This document shows, piece by piece, positions 46,201 to 58,200 of a DNA stretch of 64,000 bases. The stretch comes from Saccharina japonica (Eukaryota > Sar > Phaeophyceae > Laminariales > Laminariaceae): contig MEHQ01002268.1 in the NCBI GenBank assembly GCA_008828725.1, positions 1 to 64,000 of the forward strand, written 5' to 3'. The translations under genes and the position numbers were made by a program. The notes beneath the pieces were generated by a model that worked only from the letters and a program-made list of their open reading frames with translations, was not told where the DNA came from and made no database searches. Position 1 is the first letter of the stretch. The number at the start of each line of letters is the position of its first letter.

Positions 46201-49200
46201 TATCCTTATTCTGGCGGAGCGATAAGGCGGTAACTTTCTTACACTTTCCTATTCTTTCTATAAAAATAAATCCTACTGTGGTCAGGGGAGCACGGGTTTT
46301 TTTAGAACACCACACTCCTCTTTTCGAGAGCCCACACAGGGGGGTTCACCAAAACCAAGAAGAATAAAATAAAAACTGTAATTTCTCGATTCGTGCAGAA
46401 ACCCCAACGCTCCGATTTGGTTTTCAAGTTGGCCTTTTTTTGGAGTGTGGCGTCTGGGATTCCGTTCCGCGCACTCCCCTGCAGTGGTCTAGGTGTTTGA
46501 ACGTCTGCTTTCTTACGATACTGTACCAGGTATATTCTAAGGAAGGGGATTGGTGGAGTACCACAAGTCACGTGCAGGTCGCGTGTCACTAGACTCTGTG
46601 TGTTCTTCACATCAAAGCCGTGCTGTCCACTGTCCACCCGTCGACATCCAGCACACCCAGAACGTACATATATACCGCTTTGATAGCGTGCAGTAAAGCA
46701 GTACTACAGTAGTAGCGGTAATGCAGTACAGAGTGCAGACATAAAAAAGAAGCCAGTCTACAGCCCGGAAACGTAACTTGTATTAATAGTACCAATTATT
46801 TGCCAACGTGTTCATACAGCGCATACAGCAGTACATACAGTCATACAGCACTGCTGTATACTGCTTTCTGCACCACGCTCGTAAAAAAGGATTTGCACTT
46901 TGCACCCCCATGTTCGTGGGAGACAGTATGTGAATTTAGAGTTGGATACGGTTTACAACACAACACTGCTGTTAATAGTGAGTGAAGTGCATTTATCATT
47001 TTATTTAGACGTGTGTGTGTGTTCTTCACATTAAACCTTCCTTTCTACCCGTCGTACAGCAGTATTAATAGTACTCGTAAAAAAGGTTCAAATTGGGGAC
47101 ATAGGCTCGTACGAGTATATACTCGCATCACTTTCCTACCCAAATTCAGGCTTGAAAGTTTTTGCAGCGGACATACTTCGTACAAATATTTACACTGTCT
47201 GTACGCATACAGCTGACAGTATTTTAATACGAAGAATAATACCGAGATGAACAAAATTTCTGTCGTCATTCGTTCCTCTTCAGAACAAAAAAAAAGCTTT
47301 ACGAGTAATCGTCATCCTTTTATTAATAGTCGTATTATTGGTGCAGCAGTGTACAGAAACAGAAATCTGACTCTACAAGCAGTAGTATTATTATCAAGAC
47401 TACTTGCTGGATGTCGACGGGTAGAAAGGAAGGTTTAATGTGAAGAACACACACACACACTTTATCACACCAACCAAAGAAGAAAAAAAAATAAGTGCAG
47501 CAGACAGGGTATACTTGGAGCTCGCCAAAGTGTGTTGTGTGTTCTTCACATCAAATAAAACACTACTGTTTTCCTGTTCTTCTTTCTACCATCGACATAC
47601 AGCACGTCCGTGCTGATTCGTCTTACGTGAGGAGAAAAAAGCTCTGTGGTCACGAGCTCACAAGACCACGACACAGCAGAGATATCATACTACCGAAGGT
47701 ACATTGTAATGCAGTACGTCGTACGTAAGGAGAGTTAGGCAATTCAATGCCATGCCATCGTACCCACTGGATACAACATACGACAAGCACAACAAATACA
47801 GAGTACGCGTATGTAGTCGCAGTATTATAATATAATAGCAGTACTCATGTGGGCTAATAATACCTCTGTGTAACACATATTATACTTTGTACCACTCGCT
47901 CGAACAGAATTTTAATTATTTTCGAAAAAACGGGGGGGGGGAATAAAAAGACACCCCTCTCGTCTGCGAAAACCTCGAGTTGACCAGTGGGTCAACTATA
48001 CAACATACAATAGCAGTGACGGACATAATACCTGGAACATATACTACGAGTACGTCGTGGGAGACCGGTGGTTTTTTATTTCGTTAAGGCCAAGGCCTTC
48101 AGCGTACGGGACGACAAGCCACGGCCTCACATTTAGCATACCGGCTATGATATTCTGGTATTATTGTTGTTGTATTTTTGGTTACGGACGGCAGTTGAAA
48201 GTACGTCGCAAGTGGATTTTGATATTAAGGCCACGGAACATCTAAGCCACCCCTCATCCTCGGGTTCTGGGTGAGTCTAATGTCTACATATTTTATCGGA
48301 ACAGCAGTGAAATCCACGGCTATTTTAACACGCTCGTTTGGACCTTCGGCTGGTTCTTGCCGTCGAGCAGAGAGAGGGTGGATCAGCTTATAGTGTTTCA
48401 TCCACAGCAGCCTGCTGTGATGTTGTGATCCTCTTTAGATTGATTGGCCGTCCGCGCTTTCTCAACAGATGCCTATAACAAAACACCTCGGCTTTGAAGC
48501 GCTGCATGCAGTAGCAGCAGTAGTGGTCGAAATTGATCGAAAATTGGGGTACACAAAACGTGACAAGAAATAACCCTCAACAGGTAAACGTGTGCACTTC
48601 ACTAGCGGACAGCTACTACAGCTTTTTCTCTTGCATGCACCTGGATTGCTGGCAGGGTAGGTCTTGCCTGTCGTATATGGCATTGCATTGTCTGCTCTGC
48701 TTACTGCACTGAGTGTAGTATCTCTGTGTCGTAGTTTTGTAACCACAGAACTGGTACCTTTTTAGGATGAAGAATCGGCACGGACACTGGGTGTGCTGGA
48801 TGTCGACGGGTAGAAAGGAAGGTTTAATGTGAAGAACACACACACAGCTGCTCACAACCAACCACGGCACGCAAAATTGAGGCACGTTCCTGATAGGGTA
48901 TGTGGTGTGTGAGGGCGTGGGATGCGCCAAAGAACAGTCGTAGGCAGCCAGGAAGCGACTCACGAGCTGTTTTCGTGAACTCCAAGTTGCAAGCGAGGAG
49001 CACCCCAGAACTCTCGCAAAAACGGTAAATACTTCTTTTGGCGCGTGCGAGACTTGTATATGTCATGTGCCATGGCTATATCACCGATGAAAAATGGCTC
49101 TCAAGAACTGGTCCCACGTATTTGGGGACAAATTACTTTAAATTACTAATAGTCTGGGATTTTTTTTTTAGTTCTGAATGGGTTAACCAAAAGCTTGCCG

Positions 49201-52200
49201 GTCTCCAGGCGAGTATTTTGAACATGGTGGAGGTAAACTGAGGTGCCGAAAAAAGTGAGCACAGGCAAATTTCGTTTCCCGTAAGCGGTGTGATTAATAA
49301 TAGTTAGTAAGTTACGTATTGGGGCCAAAGCTACCTTAGGAAGATCCACTAACAGTGTCTGTCCACTACTGCAAAAAAGGGTCAAAACAAATCTGGGATT
49401 CTTGTGTACCACTTTTTATGAAAATATCGAAATACGGATCTTGTTTGCAAATCCTTGATTCCATTTCCAATTCGTGTGTATATTTTGGCGAATAGTACGT
49501 ATCATAAGTACCTGGTGCCACGGGTACATACGTGCGTATTCGTATAATCTGACGAGCAGTTTTCATGCTTCAGTTCTTCCACCAAAGGCTGATGCTGACT
49601 GCTTTTGACTGCTGAAGAATAAATAAATTATGCACCCGCGCTATCATACCCCGCTACCCGCTAGATACTCGTACACCTCATATGATATCAATATCCTATC
49701 ATATCATATATACGTACTCATATGTATGATATCATATGATATCTAAAGGCATTTGCAGGGACTGCTGTACGTACGTACAGGCAGAGAGAGAGCAATGCAA
49801 ACAACCAGAAAAAAGAAGTGCCAAAATACTTCTGTCTGTAGAGGATGCAATTCAAACTCTCAAGATGCCCTCCGTTTGCACAAGCGGCGGATGCATATGA
49901 TATCTCTCGCCGACCCCACTAAGGTGTACGTACAGGCCAGGAGTAGCCAGGAGGCCCCGACCCCATCCCATAATAGTTCAAGAAGTTCAGGCAAACACGC
50001 CTCCTGCTGCTGGGGCTCGAGGAGGGGGGGGGGGGGGGGGGGGTGTACTCATGTTGTGCACGGCCGTAGTCATATGACCATAGACCCTCGCATCCCTACA
50101 ATGCCGGGACGGAGCGCGTTTGGTTTTCACCAACCAGCAGACACTGTGCACCAACCAAAACGCCGGAGGGAGGGCGAGGGCAGGAGAGCGCAGCCGCTAA
50201 GAACCGCCTCTGAGCGGACTGCTATGGGGACACAGCTTCAAAGAGTTAATTGTAACTGTGGTTTTGCCACTGCCGAGACAGCAAGGACTATAAATGCCTT
50301 GCGCAGCTTACCATATAACCACGGAAACACCAGCCCCTGCACAAACCCACCCGGCACAATTAGCGACTCACCGCCACGACCCCCAAAAAAATAACCAAAA
50401 AAACCGCAACCTGCCAGCTCACCCCGCCCGATTTTGCGACAATCGTCCGTTCCAAACCCCGACAAAACATAAAAAATAACGCGGTCAGCGGTTAAAACCA
50501 CGGACTTGTATCACGCGTAATCTTTAATCTCTCTCTGCGTGGTCCGAAAACATACATATATTTTTTTTCAAAAATATTAAACAATAGCCGCACAAATAAC
50601 TGCACTGTATTATCCTAATTTTCATCAGTCTATTAACAACCTATAACCCACTACCTTCAACCACCATATATATACATACCCTTTAACATATGATAGTACG
50701 TTAGTTGGGCAAAATTGACCCGGAGGAGGACATCGCTCATTTTTGACTTGCACTTTTAGCAACCTTACCATTTGACATCGTCAGGCATCTCTTTCAAACC
50801 GAGATAACCTCTTCCTACTCCTTATAGGATCACTTCCAACAATTTGGCCTCAAGTAGTTTTTTTCTCCACATATAAGTATTACGAGAAATAGCTCGGGGG
50901 GGAGGGCAGAACACACCTCACACTTGGGACAAGCCAGATACAACTCTCAACCAAATCAATCATTACCGATAATTCTGCTGTTATTACGATTGAATATTAT
51001 CTACTGCCGTAATATCGTGCCAGTATACAATACCAGTCTGCCTGTCCGGATTGTAGGGACTGAATGACCGAATGCCGTAATATCGAAACAACAGTAGTGG
51101 ATCAGCCCGTCCGGAAATATAAGGACGGTTCGGGTAAAAATGTACACCTACAAAACAGTAATACTAGGTATGCTTATTTCCTAGTAGTGGCAAAGTTACT
51201 GCATCCCACGGATTATTTTTCACAGATAGACGCACGCTTCTTGAATTCTGCCAGCCTCAGATTTTGTTCTCGTGATATAGAGGAGGTATAAAACCCGTGA
51301 GTGCGCGCGATCGAAGTATCACACTCAGCTTGCAAAGATAGATGACTTTCGACGAAACCCTCGATCTCACAGCTGTTTTACCCAAACGGCCCTTACATTT
51401 CCGGACAAAATGGCACGAAAGTACAAAATACGTTCAGGTGTTACAATCTCGAGTCGGAGACATACTCTAACAACTTTATTTACACATAATTGTATTTTAC
51501 ACATGAAACAAAGAGCGTGCTACTGGTGCGGAGCGGGGGGGGGGGTGGTCATCGGCTCCGACTCAATAGACGAACCCTCTGGCCAGCCACGTAGTAGGAT
51601 ATAGGTTCCCAGGTATATGATAATAAATAGCATAGCATCGTCATCATGTACCCCTACATAGCTAGGCCGTAGGGGTTGGTCTACATGACGTCAGTCAGTC
51701 ATGCTTATCATTCCGTAAGGGAGGCTAGTAGGTATCAATAGTAGATGCTAGTAGGCAGTAGTGGCGAGCGGTTCGAAGCGTGCAAGATCGCTACCGAGCT
51801 CTCAACCTCCTCGTCCTCGTCCTGGGGCCAGTCCCCGCCCCCGCCGCCCCCGCCGCCGCCACCCCCGCTGCTGTCACACACATTGAACAGCCAGCATCTG
51901 ATGGTTACTACAGTATAAAGTAAAAATAGCGGTAACAGCACAACAGCTACAGTGGCTAGAGCAGGGTGTGCCGTAATGTTCCCCTGACTGAACCATCCGA
52001 ATATATCTCCTGTGGTGATCTATCGTACATACGAAGCATATCGGTAAACTTCTTACCAGGTATATATATATGTATGAAAGCTTTGTTATGCACCTCATGA
52101 TAATACAGTACAGTGTATGCACATAAAACTCAGACGATAGCCCCTGATAGGAAATGCCTCCTTATATACTGGAAACCCCTAATTATCCTCTGCAAGGGGA

Positions 52201-55200
52201 TTATATGTTTCCATCCCCCTGTAAATAACACCTTCTCAATGTTTTTGTTTGCGGTTCGCGGGGGGCGTTCGCACTTTCAGCCAATTTCGTGCGAACGAGA
52301 GCCTTTGGCAATTGTTTTTTACCGTAACTGCCTTACCGAAGGATAAGGTTCGCGCGCACAGTCCGGGTACTACTGCTGTAGTGTTAAACGTCTTAGCCCT
52401 CGAAACAAGTAAAATAAAGTATCCCACACTATTATACTATAATAATATGTTGTCCCCGTAAAAAAAAACGTGGATACAGTGTTCGAAAATAACGGGGTTT
52501 CGTAGAGACCAAAGACTCGCCACCCGCCACATGATTTTGAACATCAATTAGAGTACAATTTGGAACATTTGAACTGGTGATCTAGTCTGCTGTGCGCTGT
52601 TGGCGACTATTGTCAAATTGAAACCATATTGCCTACTGTCTACTGTCTACTGCCTACTGGTATCTGGCCCTACCGCGGGTGTATCGCAGCAGCAGTAGGA
52701 GCAGCAGTAGTAGTGGTATGTATATGTACATATGGTACCTGGTATAACAGAAGGAGTTGCTACATTAACTGCATCCCCTTTTGGGGGGACAAACCAAACT
52801 TCGTCAAATAAGAGTTGGGTCATTTTTGCAGTACGAAAAACGAAAAATAAAAACGGCTGCGGCTTTTTCTTGTCCGTTGTCCGGCTCTGATCATAAGGGC
52901 TACTACTCTTGGTGCATACAACTCAACAATAGGCTACTGGTAGCTGTTGAATATAGCCAACAACAGGCTACTGGTAGCTTTTGAATAAAGTCGACAACAG
53001 GCTACTGGTAGCTGTTGAATAAAGTCAACAACAGGCTACTGGTATATATCAACAATAGGCTACAGGTAGGTAGGTAGGTGTTGAATACACAAGATTATCC
53101 TGTAAGTAGCTTTACAGATAATGCCTGGTGGTGGCGATTGCCTTTGTGGTCCTCCCCGAGTGCTTGTAGGCTTGTTGGTGTTGGGAACAAAGTCTGGACT
53201 ACAGCAGGAGTATAAGCAGTAGGGACTCTGCCATGCTGTAGACTCTTTTGTTTTCTGTCGGTTTTGTGCCGTGTGTTTTTTCCTTTTTTCTTTCTCTCAA
53301 AGGTTCGTCTCATCAGCTCACCACCAATCAGCAGGTCGTGCAATTGTCAATTTTCAATTTTCGTATTTTCGTATTCGTAATCGTACGACCCTTCATATCG
53401 GCTGTGACTCTAAAATATAGGAACTTTTTAGAGTCGTACCTGGTATTAATAGTCCGTAGTGGTATTTTAGGTAAGGGTAGGTCAGAGTTTTCAAAAAGAA
53501 ACAAACCACGAAAAAGCTTCCGGACTCTACAGTTCGAAGTCTGACATCATGCATACGACGCGCCAGGTGACATATAATACTTCGTATGATGTGAATGTGC
53601 GGTGCGGTATGTTGCGTGTGTGTATTTGCACAACCGTTGTTTTTCTCCATCGATTTCCAGCACACATTATTAGCACATTATCACACAATAGCATCAGGGT
53701 CCGTGCTGATGGTCCACCCTGATATTTTCTCTCCTTTCTCGTTCTTGTTGTTTTTTCGTTCGTCTTCCTTTTTTTTCTTTCTTTCTTTCTCTTTCTCTCC
53801 TTACAATTTGCCTGGTTTGCTGGCTTATCTACAGCGGTAACCGGCACTATACTCCACACACTACCACACTGGTGAACCCCTTATGTGCCAAGCGATTCCA
53901 CCGACACTGCACTATACGGTGTGGGTACCCCGATTTAAGAGCGTGCCGTAACAATCTTAAACCAAAACAAGCGCTCTGAACTTTAAACTACAGTACAGAG
54001 GACACTTCATAAGAAACAGGCTAATAAGAATGCCAGGCTGAGATTTAGAGGAAAATAAGAAATTCGAGAGTCTTCCATCTTGAAATTAGTGTAGAAAGCA
54101 CCCTCTCTCAAATAAGAAATCCAGCCTGGACCAGAGTTCCTGGTTCTTATTAGGTGTCCTGTACTGTACACATTGCTCTTATTAATATCGGTGGTGGGCA
54201 ATATATAGATTTTAGTGTAGGCGGGACATGACCGCTCTTAAATCCCGAATGCCCTTATCTTGGGCGCTCTAAAATCGGGGTATTACCCACTGCAGGGGGC
54301 AACCGGCATTACTCAACCGGCATTATAGATAATAAATGGGATGGACAAAAAAATAAATAAATAAAAAAAAATAGTGCCAACCGGCACTACTCCCCACACT
54401 ACAAAACTGGTGAATCCCATATATGTGCCAAGCAATTTCACAGGCACTATAATAGCGGGCAACCGGCACTATCGAGGGAATTCTACACACAGCAGGGCAG
54501 TAGCACGTGCACTATTTAATAGTGTACTCTAGATCAGCGAGGACAAGGGACGCCGGGTTGCTGGATGCCGATGAGTGTGGTAGAGTGCGTTTCTACTAAA
54601 TGTTATTCCTATATACAATGGAGAAACACCATCTATGAGATGCTCGGAAAACAAATATAGGGTTTCCACACATTTAATGAGGGGATTTCATACCAGGGGG
54701 TAGGGGACATATATAACGACAATCAAACAAAAACTATAGATACGATTTCGATATTTAAAGTATACATCGAAGCCATCGTTTTAAATCAGCACAAAAAACA
54801 CGGGGATGCCAAAACACATTTACATTTTGTATATACGATATATCTGGTATCGAAAGTTCGATATTTGATATTTCGATATAATCGAAACTGTCGATACGAT
54901 ATTCAACACTAATGCACACCCGATATTATCGGATATCATATATACCAGGTACAACTTGCACTGCGTTGTCTAATCTCCTTACCGTATACTGCAATCAAGA
55001 TGATAAGGTAGCACAGCCCCTCGGACGAGCGAGTGTCCTATGTTTAAGCTGATTTTCTCAGTACGAAGCCTTTGCCGTGTTCTTGACCCACAAATCGTAC
55101 CAGATAAAGAACCAAATATATTACGGTTTTTGTTGTGGTCCGCACAGTTTTTTCAGATTGTCCAAAACGCGCTGCGAAGCCGCGCACGGGTCGAGCCTTA

Positions 55201-58200
55201 GCCTTAGCCTGGACTAGGGTTGGGGTTGGGGTTAGGGTTAGGGTTGGATTGGGTCGACGGCTTCTCGTGATTTGATTTAAAAAATCATCCAAAAACATGG
55301 AAAACCACCAAGAAATCATAATATATTTGGTACTTTATCTGGTACGATTTGTGGCATAAAGACCGGTAAAGGCGCCTCGATTTTGTTTGACAAAGGGAAG
55401 AGTGCAAACGCCGGACGATGCGATGCGTCCATAGAAAGGTCTCGACGAGATACCAAGGCATTTTTCAAAGCCGCCGTTTTGGCTGCGTGTGCTTCCTTCA
55501 TGCGTGTGTACCAGTATGGAGAAAAGGGTCAGGGACTTCGTACCACAGGGGGTGTGCTATCAAATCGCTTGATTACAGTATGCGGTACTGCGTTACGATG
55601 CATAATCTGTGTGTCGCACACAGCAGTAGTAGTTCGTGAGCACAGAGCTTGTAACTCTGTGTGTGTGTTCTTCACATTAAACCGTCCTTTCTACTCGTCG
55701 ACATCCAGCACACCCAGTGTCTGTGCCGATTCATCCTAGAGAGATACCAGTTATGTGGTCACAAAACTACGACAGACATAATACGCTGCAATGCAGTAAG
55801 CAGAGCAGACAATGCAATGCCAACTCTACATCGAATCGGATGCAGAATCAGCACGGACACTGGGTGTGCTGGATGTCGACGGGTAGGAAAAATGGTTTAA
55901 TGTGAAGAACAAGAACACATATAAATATCAGAAGTGCTGTACCGGACAGGGAAAGAAGACAGGGAAAGAAGAAAGAAGAAACCACATATAGAGTACGTAC
56001 GTAACAGAAGAACAAAAAACAGCACGACGGTACTCGTAGCACGGTAGGGAGAATTTCTTGTGGTTGTCGTTGCCCTGGTGGTACTGTATGATATCATAGT
56101 CATGACATTTATTTTATTAATATCACAGGTGATAGGTTGATTGATTGACTGATGATGGTGACTGGACTGAACCATTTCAAAAACGTACATACAGCATGAT
56201 ACTTTTTTTTTTTTTTTAATCCATCCAATTCACTATTTTCGCCCTTCTTTTCCCTACTATAGGCTACGTAATACAGAGTTTCTTTTTTAAGGGCCATAGT
56301 CTAGTCCGTAACATGACATCTATATATTAAAATGGTGTTAGAAGATGTCGTATCGAAAGTTCGATTTATCATTTATCGACATGTCGAACTTCCGATGTAT
56401 AATATCGTACGAGAACGTGCTTTGCCCTCCACCCTCCACCCCCTGGCATCTCCGTGCTTTCTATCTTTTTATATTTTTAAGCTGGTAACGAACGAAAGCT
56501 CCCATTGTAGCCCGTCGCCCCGTTAGACTAGTGGTCAGCTTCAAAGGCTACTAGCATTGGTACCCGAGTTCAAATCCCACCGTGGTGAGATTTTGATTTT
56601 ATTTGGAAAAAAAAGGAACCAATTGCTGAGAGCGCCTTCGTGGCGTGGGCAGGCGGAATCCGACGCAAGTCGACGAGGGAAGAAAGCGCTGAAAAGTTCT
56701 CGCGATAAAAATGCAAGGCACGTACCGTAGTGGGGAACGGGGAGAAGGGCTACTTACAGTAGTAGTGACCCCCGATCTGAGTTACTTTTGGGCGAAAGCT
56801 TTTTTACCCAGATCTCCAAAAGGATCTTGAAAAAAAAAAAAACTAAAGAAGGAGAGAGAAAAGAAGGGCGAAGATAATAAATAGGATGGACAATAAAAAT
56901 AAAAAATAAAATGCACCAGGTATCAAATATCGATTTGGTTTTCATCAGTTTGTTTTTCGGTATGGTATCGACCTCGATTCCGATATCGACACCCGTCACT
57001 ACTGATATCACCAGCTAAAATACTAAAATATTCACGGGTGCGTCTTGTGTGCTCTTCACGTTAAAAATGAAACTGTCACCCTTTGTTTGTTCTTTCTACC
57101 CATCCATAGTTAAGATAGTTATGATGATAGGGCTATCTAAAGCTATCTAAACGTTGGCTGGTGGATGACCATAAGCCAGCGACTATTATTAATAATACTC
57201 GTATAGTATGTTAGTTGGCTAATATGGGAGACCATAGTAAATAGGACCTAAGGTGCAAACAAAAACCTATATAATAACATATTCTAACTAATTATATTTG
57301 GTCCTATTTACTAGTGTTTACTATGGTCCCCCGCAATAGACAACGCAGCAGTTATTACGTTATTACGTACCCCTCTGTCCCTAAACATACTAAACATAAA
57401 CGTCGTTTTGTTTTCAACATTAAATTTCGGGGCAGAGTGGTTTTATCTGTATATTATTCATAGTGCATGCGTGCGGAAAATTGTTGAGCTTCGCGTCTTT
57501 GTATATGTCTGATTGGCACGCTTACAGCTCGGCTCCTATTTTTTGTTGACAAACAATACTACTGCCTGTGGCACCTGGCACTAAGACCGTGGTTAGTCGC
57601 CTTTCTTCGCCATCCGATTGAGAACTTCAGTACTGTATGACTAGATTTATAGCCATCAGGCCCAGGCAAATAGAAGCCCTATCGATAGCACAGCCAGTGT
57701 CCGTGCTGCTGCTTCCTCCTATCAACAGAAATATGAATATGTCTAGAGACACACCAGGTGACTTATACGGTAAAACACGCTGAGAACACCCCCCGCCCCT
57801 TGTACGATTTTACGACTTTGCGGCATATACATGCACTCACTAATGAGGGGGGCACAAACTAAGAAAATCGTGACTTTGGAAACAGATGGCACGTCGTACA
57901 GATCATCTACAGATAGATTATTCAAATTCCAGTCTTCCGTTATGATACGTTGTACAGGACCTGTATACCTGTATACATACTACAGATCCACCCCAGGAAA
58001 CCTGGCCTAGATAATGCAGACTACCGATCTGTCCCGAAACATAAGCAACATTTTATGCATTAATATTCAATACAAACGGTGCTTATATGTCGGGACAGTA
58101 TGGTATACAGCTCCCACGCGACAAAATGGGCTACGTAGATCATGAAGGTCAGGAATCTATCTGCCGTGAAATATCTAGATTGTGAAGTGGGAATGATCTG

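Larger units (their letters stand above)
35526..51806 (-). other. Intron 2 (16.3 kb if the weak exon is real)
   Basis: It holds minisatellites, a Harbinger-like element (38555-39309), a tyrosine recombinase relic (40345-41664), the CAAACAGCTC repeat field, MITE-A copies and the CGATAA-rich tract. Further missed coding exons are possible. Confidence 0.55.

Noticed and set aside
51735..51941. Minus-strand frame with SSGGGGGGGGG and DWPQDEDEEVESS as a separate gene
   Set aside because: No domain, no upstream support, and the phase does not fit the RNA-binding gene; another frame of the same DNA gives the phase-compatible weak exon.
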